A stretch of DNA of 64,000 nucleotides, from assembly GCF_003385185.1 (NCBI RefSeq), contig NZ_PQHZ01000011.1, positions 62,001 through 126,000 of the forward strand, in the 5' to 3' direction. Shown here in pieces: positions 57,397 through 64,000 of the stretch. The number at the start of each line of letters is the position of its first letter. Within the stretch, counting starts at the first letter, position 1. The notes beneath the pieces were generated by a model, which saw only the letters and a program-made list of their open reading frames with translations, was not told the DNA's origin and searched no databases. The position numbers were made by a program, and so were the translations under genes. Source of the stretch: Amycolatopsis palatopharyngis (GTDB lineage: Bacteria > Actinomycetota > Actinomycetes > Mycobacteriales > Pseudonocardiaceae).

Positions 57397-58543
57397 CGAC
57401 CCCGGCCATATCGGACAGTTTCGCCAGGTCCTGGGTCGGGTCCGCCGTGAGACACAGGATGTCCGCCCGTCGCCCTACCTCGAGTACGCCTGCGGGCTCG
57501 TCGAGCAAATTTGCCCCCTCGACGGTAAGCAGCCGTAGGACGTCGTGCGTGGCCATACCTGCCTTTCTCAGATGCTGGGCCTGCTCCTGCATCCCCCAGC
57601 CGTGGGGGTTGAACGTCGTGCCGGCGTCGGTACCGACAGCCATGCGGCAGCCGGCGTCAACCGCCCGGCGCAGCGCTGTCCGCTCCAACGGAGCATGTTC
57701 CAGAATCTTCGCCAGAGCATCCGCGGTGGCGAGCTCGCGGTTCTCAGCGGCCACGAAGCGTTCGGTCGCCACTATCGTAGTCACCAGCCAGGTCATCGAC
57801 TCCTTGACGGCCATGATGTCATCGGGACCAAGGTGGGAGAAGTGTTCCACAGAGTCGACGCCGACCCCCACCGCGTTGCGGATGCCGTCCCTGCCGTGGG
57901 CATGTGCGGCGACGCGCATGCCGAGTAGATGCGCCGCGCGCGTCGCTGCGTCGAGTTCGACGGGATTCATCTGTAAGGCACCTGGGACGGTTCCGTGAGT
58001 GACAACACCGCCTGTGGCGAACAGCTTGACTATTCGAGCTCCCGTCTCAGCGACAGCCTCCACGGCTTTTGCGTATCCGTCCGGGCCTTCGGCGTGTCGA
58101 GCGAGGAAGTGGCCGTGACCGCCGGGGCAGGTGATGGCACCGGCTGCCACGACAGTGGGAGCACACCGCCCCGTTCTACTCAGGTCTGCCGACATGGCGA
58201 CGGCGATGTCCTGTGGGGATCCGAGGTCTCGAACGGTGGTCACACCGCTGCGCACCTGCGCTTCCGCATGACGCATCACCGCCCTTTCCGCGGCCGCCGC
58301 ATCGAGGCCGGCCACTTCGAGCTGCATGTCCGCACCTCCGGACATCGCAAGGTGGACGTGACAGTCCACCATTCCCGGCATCAGGAAACCACCGGGCGCC
58401 TCCGGCAATTCGACGGGAGCAGTGCCGGTGCCAATTGCGGTGATGCGACCGTGATCGAAGGTCATCCACACGTCGTCAACCGCCGTCATGTCGTGCCCGA
58501 TCAAAGCACGGCGTGCGCGAAGGCCAGGAATTTCGTCAAGCAC
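57350..58543 (-). CDS. Metal-dependent amidohydrolase (imidazolonepropionase/prolidase-like)
   Basis: The protein has about 397 residues. The amidohydrolase metal site is complete: DCHVHLAMSGG (HxH), VKLFATGGVVTHG (Lys), AAHAHGRDG, DSVEHFSHLG (His) and GTDAGTTFNPHG (Asp). LTVEGANLLDEPAGVLEVGRRADI is the usual C-terminal region. Relatives hydrolyse amides, cyclic imides or dipeptides. The GTG at 58543 was chosen: the upstream frame to an ATG at 58591 contains a rare TTA codon and its start codon would overlap that of the divergent oxidoreductase. Its 3-prime end overlaps the convergent gene by 47 bp. Confidence 0.85.
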   Translation of the reverse strand: MLDEIPGLRARRALIGHDMTAVDDVWMTFDHGRITAIGTGTAPVELPEAPGGFLMPGMVDCHVHLAMSGGADMQLEVAGLDAAAAERAVMRHAEAQVRSGVTTVRDLGSPQDIAVAMSADLSRTGRCAPTVVAAGAITCPGGHGHFLARHAEGPDGYAKAVEAVAETGARIVKLFATGGVVTHGTVPGALQMNPVELDAATRAAHLLGMRVAAHAHGRDGIRNAVGVGVDSVEHFSHLGPDDIMAVKESMTWLVTTIVATERFVAAENRELATADALAKILEHAPLERTALRRAVDAGCRMAVGTDAGTTFNPHGWGMQEQAQHLRKAGMATHDVLRLLTVEGANLLDEPAGVLEVGRRADILCLTADPTQDLAKLSDMAGVVIRGHLVRTARTSPP

Positions 58544-58589
58544 AGCGATCTCACTTAACTCGGCAATATGAAGGGAAGGGCAGGCGAAC

Positions 58590-59564
58590 ATGGCGTCATG
58601 GCGGATGAGACTGGGGATCATCGGAGTCGGAGACTTCGGGACGAGGCACGCCGCCATCGCCGCCGCACTCCCCGAAATTGAGCTTGTCGCAGTCGCCGAT
58701 CGGGACGAACGCCGTCGGCGGCTCGTCGCCGAGCGACTCGGAGTCGCAGCGTGCCTGGACGCACAGAACCTGCTCGAGCAGCACAGCCTCGACGGTGTCG
58801 TCATCGCTACCCCACTGTCCCAGCATATGCGCGACATCAGCACCGCACTCTCTGCCGGTGTTCACCTGCTGGTCGAAAAGCCCGTCGTAGCGGCAGGCGC
58901 AGAGATCGACCAACTCGAATGTCTGCCACGAGCGCAGCGCATGCGAATCGTCCCCGCACACGTGAGTCGATTCCTGCCCGCGGTGGCAGTGCTGCGTGAG
59001 CGACTCGCCAACCAGCGTGTTCGTACGGTCCGGGCCATCCGCGTGGTCCCTGCCGAACGGCTCGATCTCCACGGCGCCGATCACCCCGCCATGGTGGCTA
59101 TGGTGCATGACCTAGACCTGGTGCGCGCGTTCGTGGGTGAGACTCTCGGGCACGTCTCGTCGGTGCAACGGTGGACCGACGACACACGGCCGCACCCACA
59201 AATCGTGATGGCACACCTCGGATTCGATGACGGCGTCATCGCTTCCGTCGAGAACCACTGGACTCTGCCGCACGCCCGGCAGTACATCGACTCGCGGATC
59301 GAGATCGTCACGGAACGGGAGACAGCGCATCTCACCCTTCCCAGTAACGCTGTACGGATCGTCACCGCACGCGGCGACTACCTGCCCGACACCGAGCTTG
59401 AGGGCAGTGTCGCGGGGCTGCCTGTCGGCGCGCTCGCGACGCAGTTGCGTCACTTCGCCCAGTGCGTCATCACCGGCAGAGACCCTTCGGTCGTGACGCT
59501 GGACGACGCGCTCTGGTCCGTGCGTGTCGCCGCCGAGATCGCCAGTCAATCGCCACAACCCTGA
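58590..59564 (+). CDS. Gfo/Idh/MocA family oxidoreductase
   Basis: The protein has 324 residues. The Rossmann start is LGIIGVGDFGTRHAAIAAAL, with DGVVIATPLSQHMRDISTAL then LLVEKPVVAAG (the EKP motif carrying the catalytic Lys) in the cofactor domain, and HPAMVAMVHDLDLVRAFVGE in the second domain. The family oxidises or reduces sugars, inositols and sugar acids with NAD(P). The ATG at 58590 has AGGCGAAC before it; the internal ATG at 58605 has no ribosome site. Within this cluster it could oxidise an amino sugar or its acid. Confidence 0.9.
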   Translation: MASWRMRLGIIGVGDFGTRHAAIAAALPEIELVAVADRDERRRRLVAERLGVAACLDAQNLLEQHSLDGVVIATPLSQHMRDISTALSAGVHLLVEKPVVAAGAEIDQLECLPRAQRMRIVPAHVSRFLPAVAVLRERLANQRVRTVRAIRVVPAERLDLHGADHPAMVAMVHDLDLVRAFVGETLGHVSSVQRWTDDTRPHPQIVMAHLGFDDGVIASVENHWTLPHARQYIDSRIEIVTERETAHLTLPSNAVRIVTARGDYLPDTELEGSVAGLPVGALATQLRHFAQCVITGRDPSVVTLDDALWSVRVAAEIASQSPQP

Positions 59565-59567
59565 TCA

Positions 59568-60302
59568 TCATGTCAGTTCCTGCTCGATCTCGGCCACTGT
59601 CTGCAAAAGCGGTGTCACGAGCCCAAGAAGTTGCTTTCGTGACAGCGACACAGTCGTCGTCGAGATGGACAGGGCGTGGGTCACCTCCCCGTCCGGAGTG
59701 CGAATGGGCGCCGCGATGCAGTGAATGAACTCTTCGTGCTCACGGTCGTCGATCGCGTAGCCCCGAGCGCGAATCCGCTCGAGCTCAGTGAGGAACGCTC
59801 CGGGAGTGACGATGGTGCGCCGGGTATGGGCGATGTAGGTGATGCGCTCGGCAGTCTCGCGCCGCTCTCTCTCGGGACGATACGCGAGGATGGCCTTGGC
59901 GACACCGGTGCAAAAAAGCGGTGCTTGTGCTCCGATCCGCGAGTACATGCGTACCGACTGGGAACTCTCGTACTTGTCGATGTAGAGCACCTCACCACCG
60001 TCGAGGGAACCCAGGTGAATGGTCTGCCCGGTGAGTTCCCCAAGCCGCCGCAGGTGAGAGGCGGCGGACGACCGGACGTCGAGGTTGTCCAAAGCGCGGA
60101 AAGCGAGGCCGAAAAGACGTGGCCCCAGCCGGTAGAGGTGTTTTGCGTCGTGACGCACAAAGCCCTGACTCTCCAGGGTCTGCAGAAGTCTGGATGCCGT
60201 CGATTTGTGCACCGACAGATGTCGTGCGACCTGGGCGAGGCTCTTGGGCCCGTCCGCGAGAAAATCCAGGATCGACAACCCGCGTTCAACCGTCTGCGAC
60301 AC
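59568..60302 (-). CDS. IclR family transcriptional regulator
   Basis: The protein has 244 residues. The IclR winged helix (residues 1-65) has MSQTVERGLSILDFLADG and SLAQVARHLSVHKSTASRLL. The effector domain (about 75-240) has GQTIHLGSLDGGEVLYIDKY, RIGAQAPLFCTGVAKAILAY and GYAIDDREHEEFIHCIAAPI. IclR members sense small acids such as KDG or aromatic acids. It is encoded directly after the KDG kinase gene with adjoining stop and start, so kinase and regulator are co-transcribed. The GTTGCA-N5-TGCA sites at 56199 and 61382 are its probable operators. Confidence 0.92.
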   Translation of the reverse strand: MSQTVERGLSILDFLADGPKSLAQVARHLSVHKSTASRLLQTLESQGFVRHDAKHLYRLGPRLFGLAFRALDNLDVRSSAASHLRRLGELTGQTIHLGSLDGGEVLYIDKYESSQSVRMYSRIGAQAPLFCTGVAKAILAYRPERERRETAERITYIAHTRRTIVTPGAFLTELERIRARGYAIDDREHEEFIHCIAAPIRTPDGEVTHALSISTTTVSLSRKQLLGLVTPLLQTVAEIEQELT

Positions 60303-61307
60303 CTAGGCTCCCGAGTGGCTTACGAGTGGTTCCAATCGCGCTCGCTGCCATTCTTCCTTATCGAGGGCCAACAATGTCTCGATGACATCGACGGGCGGAA
60401 GCGGGCCCACATCCGAGGACACCCGGAGCGCGGCAGCGGCGACAATGGTGCCGAGACGGAGCCGACCCCTCATATCGAGCCCTCGACGGGTACCGACCAG
60501 AAAGCCGGCAGCGAAGGCGTCCCCCGCGCCGACAGGCTCAACGACATCCACACCCAGTGACGACACGAACACCGGTTCCCCTCCGCTGAAAGCGGTCGCG
60601 CCAACCGCACCCTGCTTCACCACCACGATCGTCGGCTCCGGCAGGAACCGCCGAACATCCTCGATATTCCTGACACCCCAAAGATCTTCCGCCTCATCCT
60701 GGCCGACAAAAACGATGTCCGCTTCACGCGCGACGTCGAGTACGACACTTGGGTCTCTTTCGTTCCAGAGGCTGGGGCGCCAGTTGACATCAAAGGATAT
60801 GGTCGAGCCCGGGGGCCGATTCGAGGTCAAACCTACCACCAGAGCCTCGCACGACTCGGATAACGCCTGCGTGATACCGCTCAGATGCACCAGACCGGCA
60901 GCGAGGCGACGCACAGTTCCGGCAGCCTGCTCGCCCATCGCGGACCCCGCGGAGCCACGCCGAAAATACGCCACGCTCGTGCCATCCGAGGACAGCTCTT
61001 TGAACGCGACCCCGGTCGGCAGCGCGCGGTCGCGCTCGACGAAGCGCACATCCACGCCACGTTCACCGAGATGGCGCACTAGGTAGTCTCCGAAAGGATC
61101 ATCCCCAACGCGACTGACCCACGCCGCACGAAGCCCGAGGGCCGCCGCGAAGGCGGCCACGTTTGACTCGGCCCCCGCCACCGTGGGCCTGTACCGCGTC
61201 GCGTCGGACATCGGAAGAGACGGATCGGGAACGAACATGATCATGCTCTCACCGGCGCACACCAAATCTGGTTCTCCATCACCGGAGTCCTCGTCGAGCT
61301 GCAGCAT
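60303..61307 (-). CDS. kdgK: PfkB family 2-keto-3-deoxygluconate kinase
   Basis: The protein has 334 residues. PfkB signatures: DLVCAGESMIMFVPD, RPTVAGAESNVAAFAAALGL (first motif), WVSRVGDDPFGDYLVRHLGE, SFDVNWRPSLWNERDP and VEPVGAGDAFAAGFLVGTRR (second motif with catalytic Asp). GESMIMF and FDVNWRPxLW are typical of KDG kinases. It would convert KDG to KDPG for the aldolase at 55422. The ATG at 61307 follows AGGAGA-like sequence (GAAGGAGAG). It is divergent from the lipoprotein gene, with a candidate IclR operator between. Confidence 0.85.
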   Translation of the reverse strand: MLQLDEDSGDGEPDLVCAGESMIMFVPDPSLPMSDATRYRPTVAGAESNVAAFAAALGLRAAWVSRVGDDPFGDYLVRHLGERGVDVRFVERDRALPTGVAFKELSSDGTSVAYFRRGSAGSAMGEQAAGTVRRLAAGLVHLSGITQALSESCEALVVGLTSNRPPGSTISFDVNWRPSLWNERDPSVVLDVAREADIVFVGQDEAEDLWGVRNIEDVRRFLPEPTIVVVKQGAVGATAFSGGEPVFVSSLGVDVVEPVGAGDAFAAGFLVGTRRGLDMRGRLRLGTIVAAAALRVSSDVGPLPPVDVIETLLALDKEEWQRARLEPLVSHSGA

Positions 61308-61381
61308 GCTCTCCTTCCCGACCCTCTCTTGACATCGTCAGTAGGAAGCGTAAGGCTCCTGTCACACAACTCGCAACAGCC

Positions 61382-61398
61382 GTTGCACATATTGCACA
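61382..61398. promoter_or_regulatory. Candidate IclR operator GTTGCA-N5-TGCACA
   Basis: GTTGCA (61382-61387), five bases, then TGCACA (61393-61398) repeats the arrangement at 56199-56215 with two changed bases. It lies between divergent kdgK and the lipoprotein gene. A neighbouring GCAAC (61373-61377) faces the same GTTGC, so two overlapping dyads are possible. Confidence 0.5.
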
Positions 61399-61420
61399 CT
61401 CTTACTTTGGGAGGTACACG

Positions 61421-62764
61421 GTGCCTGTCTCTCGACGTGTGAGGGGGATGACTGCTAGCGCCCTTACCGCAGCCCTTGTACTCGCGGGATGTGCTGGTGG
61501 TACTACCGACGAAGAGCCGCAGGCAGGGCGCAGAGCCTTCGAAGGAACGCAACTACGCGTGCTGCTCAAAGAGGGTTACGAGATCCAGGCGATCCAGAAG
61601 TATCAGGAAGACTTCGAGAAGGCCACCGGGATCGACGTCGAGCTCGAGGTTTACGACGAGCCGACCGCACGCCAGAAGCTCGTGCTCGATGCGACGTCGA
61701 ACACCGGTACCTACGACATCACGTCGGCCTCGTTCTGGAACCTTCCCGAGTATGTTTCCGCAGGATGGCTTCAGCCGCTGGACGAGTACATTTCAAAGGC
61801 CAAGGACGAATGGCTGCACCTTGAGGACCTGCCCCAGGGCGCCATGAAGTCGATGACCGTCGACGAACAGCTGTACGCGCTGCCGCACACGATCATCGGC
61901 GGCATGTTCTTCTATCGCAAGGACGTATTTCAAGAGCTCGGATTGCAACCGCCGCAAACAACAGACGACATCCTCGCCGCAGCTCGCACCATCAAGGAGC
62001 GGCGCTCCGATCTGGTTCCCTTCACCGCTCGCGGAGCGCCCAGCTTCGCTTCCTTGGGTACGGAACTCGGATGGGCGTACGGCTATGGTGCCAATCTGTT
62101 CGACGAAGAAAATCGGCCGCAGGCAAACAGCCCTGAGATGCGGACCGCGATGAATGATTTCGTCACCCTGATGAGGGAGTACGCACCCAGCGATGCCGCC
62201 AGCCTGACATTCACGCAGGCCGGCGAGAAGTTCGCGTCCGGGCAGGCTGCGATGATGTTCGATACATCCGGCTTCGGCACCATCTTCGAGGACCCGGAAC
62301 AATCGAAGGTTGTCGGCAAGATCGGTTACACCCTCCCCACCGGTCCGGCCGGTAAGCCTCTGCAGTGGCTGTACAACGAGGGCCTAGCCGTTACGGAGGG
62401 CAGCGAGAACAAGAACGCGGCCTGGCTTTTCTTGCAATGGCGCTTGTCCCGGGAAACAACGATGAAGGAACTCACCGAACTCGGCCGTACGGACGTTCCG
62501 AGCCTGCATGTGCTCGACAGCCCCGAGTATGCGGCGTACGCCGAAGAGCAGGGCGTCACGGAGTTCACCAAGTCCCTGCCGAAGAGCTGGGAGAACGCTA
62601 CAACTGAACACTGGCCGTTCTATCCCCAGTTCGCCAAGATCGGGGACACCTTTGCCAAGGAGATCTCCTCCGCCATCGCCGGATCCCAGACCGTCGATGA
62701 GGCACTTGCCGTCGTCCAGACCGAGTTGACAAGGATCATGAAGGACGCGGGGCACCTGAAGTGA
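61421..62764 (+). CDS. ABC transporter sugar-binding lipoprotein
   Basis: The protein has 447 residues. The signal peptide ends in the lipobox LVLAGC (about residues 19-24). The mature part is a family-1 extracellular solute-binding protein: LRVLLKEGYEIQAIQKYQED, YDITSASFWNLPEYVSAGWL, YALPHTIIGGMFFYRKDVFQ and AMMFDTSGFGTIFEDPEQSK. It should capture a sugar or sugar derivative for an ABC importer whose permease genes are not in the window. GGGAGG six to seven bases before the GTG fixes the start. It overlaps the downstream deacylase gene by GTGA. Confidence 0.92.
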   Translation: MPVSRRVRGMTASALTAALVLAGCAGGTTDEEPQAGRRAFEGTQLRVLLKEGYEIQAIQKYQEDFEKATGIDVELEVYDEPTARQKLVLDATSNTGTYDITSASFWNLPEYVSAGWLQPLDEYISKAKDEWLHLEDLPQGAMKSMTVDEQLYALPHTIIGGMFFYRKDVFQELGLQPPQTTDDILAAARTIKERRSDLVPFTARGAPSFASLGTELGWAYGYGANLFDEENRPQANSPEMRTAMNDFVTLMREYAPSDAASLTFTQAGEKFASGQAAMMFDTSGFGTIFEDPEQSKVVGKIGYTLPTGPAGKPLQWLYNEGLAVTEGSENKNAAWLFLQWRLSRETTMKELTELGRTDVPSLHVLDSPEYAAYAEEQGVTEFTKSLPKSWENATTEHWPFYPQFAKIGDTFAKEISSAIAGSQTVDEALAVVQTELTRIMKDAGHLK

Positions 62765-64000
62765 AGCCAAGTTTCGTGATCCGGGGCGGCACTGTCTTCG
62801 ACGGTGCCGCCCCACGGGGGTCCTTCGCCGACGTCCGAGTCGACGAAGGGGTTATCACGGCCATCGGCTCCTCCGTGCCGGCTGATGGTGCCGCCACGAT
62901 CGACGCTCGCGACGGGTGGGTGACGCCGGGCTTTATCGACGCGCACTCGCACTGTGACCTCGCCTCCCTCTCCGGGCACGAGATGCAGGTGCGTGCCAGG
63001 GCCGGCATCACCACGGAAATCGTGGGTCAAGACGGTCTCGGCTTCGCGCCTGCCGTCGGTCCTGCCCGTGACCTCATGGCCGAAGTGCTGGCCCCGATCA
63101 CCGGAGAGTCCCCTCCCGCGGAGTGGGCTCGCGTCAGCGACTATTTGCAGAGTGTGGACGCCGGCTCCTTTGCGCGCGTCGCCACCCTCGTACCGCACGG
63201 CGCCGTGCGCGCCGCGGTGATGGGGCACGCCTCCCGTGCGGCCACACCGCGTGAGCGCGTCGCGATGGCGCGGATGGTGACCGACGCCATGATCGAGGGA
63301 GCGGTCGGCGTTTCCACCGGTCTGAGCTACCCGCCCGCATTGTGGTCCGACATCGACGAACTCGTCGACATCACCGCCGCGATGCCGACGGGCAAGGGTC
63401 GCTATGTCACCCACCTTCGCGACTATGGCCATGGTTTCGATGCCGCGGTCGACGAAGCCCTGGAGGTCGGGCGCCGCAACGGCCGCCCTGTGCACCTGTC
63501 GCACTTCCACGTCTCGGGGCCCGGCCGGGCCGGGTCCGCTTCCCGGTATCTCGCCACCATGCGTGCCGCCGCGGCCTCGGGCCTGAATCTCACTTGGGAC
63601 AGCTACCCGTACACCGTGGCCTGTACGTTCCTCACGACGGTGCTACCTGCTGATCTACAAGGCCGTGACGGTCGTACACTCGCTCGGGATCTGCGCGATC
63701 CCGTCGAGCGGGACGCGACCGCCGAGCGCATCGATCGGTGTGGGCCCGGACCGACTGTCGCCGTGGGCTGGGACAACGTGTTCCTGGCCGGGCTTGATGG
63801 AACGTCGCTGGCGAAATGGAACGGTCGTGCGGTGGCGGCTGTCGCGGACGACGCCGGTACCACCAGCGGACGTGTCGTGGTCGATACGATCTGCCGCCTC
63901 GAAGGACAGGCGTGCATTCTTGTCGCCCAGGGGCATACGGACAACGTTCTCGCCATTGCCAACGGCAACGAGCACGTAGTCGGGTCGGACGGTATCCCCG
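62761..64000 (+). CDS. N-acyl-D-amino-acid deacylase family amidohydrolase, partial
   Basis: About 413 residues are present before the right edge. FVIRGGTVFDGAAPRGSFAD, then GFIDAHSHCDLASLSG (HxH metal motif), ITTEIVGQDGLGFAP, GVSTGLSYPPALWSDIDELV, YVTHLRDYGHGFDAAVDEAL, VHLSHFHVSG and LTWDSYPYTVACTFLTTVLP are those of the D-aminoacylase group. Such enzymes remove acyl groups from D-amino acids and similar N-acyl compounds with zinc. Translation is coupled to the sugar-binding lipoprotein, so the substrate may be an imported N-acyl amino-sugar or its acid. Start GTG at 62761. Confidence 0.88.
   Translation, partial: MKPSFVIRGGTVFDGAAPRGSFADVRVDEGVITAIGSSVPADGAATIDARDGWVTPGFIDAHSHCDLASLSGHEMQVRARAGITTEIVGQDGLGFAPAVGPARDLMAEVLAPITGESPPAEWARVSDYLQSVDAGSFARVATLVPHGAVRAAVMGHASRAATPRERVAMARMVTDAMIEGAVGVSTGLSYPPALWSDIDELVDITAAMPTGKGRYVTHLRDYGHGFDAAVDEALEVGRRNGRPVHLSHFHVSGPGRAGSASRYLATMRAAAASGLNLTWDSYPYTVACTFLTTVLPADLQGRDGRTLARDLRDPVERDATAERIDRCGPGPTVAVGWDNVFLAGLDGTSLAKWNGRAVAAVADDAGTTSGRVVVDTICRLEGQACILVAQGHTDNVLAIANGNEHVVGSDGIP

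Noticed and set aside
1-64000. CRISPR arrays, tRNA and rRNA genes
   Set aside because: No regularly spaced direct repeats, cloverleaf-like segments or rRNA-like conserved sequence were noticed by eye; a dedicated scan could still find a tRNA.

Overview
The window looks like chromosomal DNA of a high-GC actinomycete. The evidence is a GC-rich third codon position throughout, many GTG starts, a WhiB-family iron-sulfur regulator, and GntR/FCD, PadR and IclR regulators. Several remnant genes also have actinobacterial character. A Pseudonocardiales-type host is my best guess, but nothing here fixes the genus. I saw no rRNA, tRNA or CRISPR array.

Layout. 1-7.2 kb is a mixed region: a partial molybdopterin hydroxylase divergent from a PadR regulator, a secreted metallophosphoesterase, a phosphodiester glycosidase, a NUDIX hydrolase and a WhiB protein. 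Between them lie decayed pieces of an IS5-type transposase, a PhoX phosphatase, a second metallophosphoesterase copy and a serine recombinase. 7.2-11.5 kb is a compact operon (KdgT permease, four-carbon acid-sugar kinase, PdxA2-type dehydrogenase, GntR/UTRA regulator) behind a strong palindromic operator. 11.5-12.4 kb is a graveyard of DUF58, IS30 and IS630 fragments.

12.5-32.2 kb is a large, mostly minus-strand catabolic region. It holds an MFS transporter, FAH-family hydrolase, two SDRs, a DapA-family aldolase, an L-2-hydroxyglutarate oxidase, a carboxymuconolactone-decarboxylase-like protein, a GntR/FCD regulator, an IlvD/Edd dehydratase, an enolase-superfamily dehydratase, a CaiB CoA-transferase, an acyl-CoA dehydrogenase, a ThDP enzyme, an Ldh_2 dehydrogenase, a TAXI-type TRAP transporter and an enoyl-CoA hydratase. 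Dehydratase, SDR, FAH hydrolase and aldolase together suggest non-phosphorylative breakdown of a sugar acid. The CoA enzymes suggest a second, branched carboxylate substrate.

32.3-53.3 kb consists of two divergent arms meeting near 40.5 kb, each headed by a GntR/FCD gene with a GGTATACC operator. Both arms contain a DctPQM TRAP transporter, an iron-type alcohol dehydrogenase, an Ldh_2 dehydrogenase, an RraA-like gene and a 2-hydroxyacid dehydrogenase. In the minus arm the last two survive only as pseudogenes. The plus arm adds a DhnA-family aldolase, a zinc alcohol dehydrogenase, an FGGY kinase and an aldehyde dehydrogenase, consistent with a ketose-1-phosphate-type cleavage pathway.

53.3-54.9 kb holds back-to-back IS481 and IS5 remnants that have eaten into an ABC ATPase gene. 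55-64 kb is a cluster around 2-keto-3-deoxygluconate: KDPG aldolase, RidA, KDG kinase, IclR regulator, Gfo/Idh/MocA oxidoreductase, an amidohydrolase, a lipoprotein sugar-binding protein, a paralogue of it with no export signal, and a D-aminoacylase-family deacylase cut by the right edge. My leading hypothesis for novelty is that this cluster degrades an N-acylated amino-sugar acid through KDG and KDPG.
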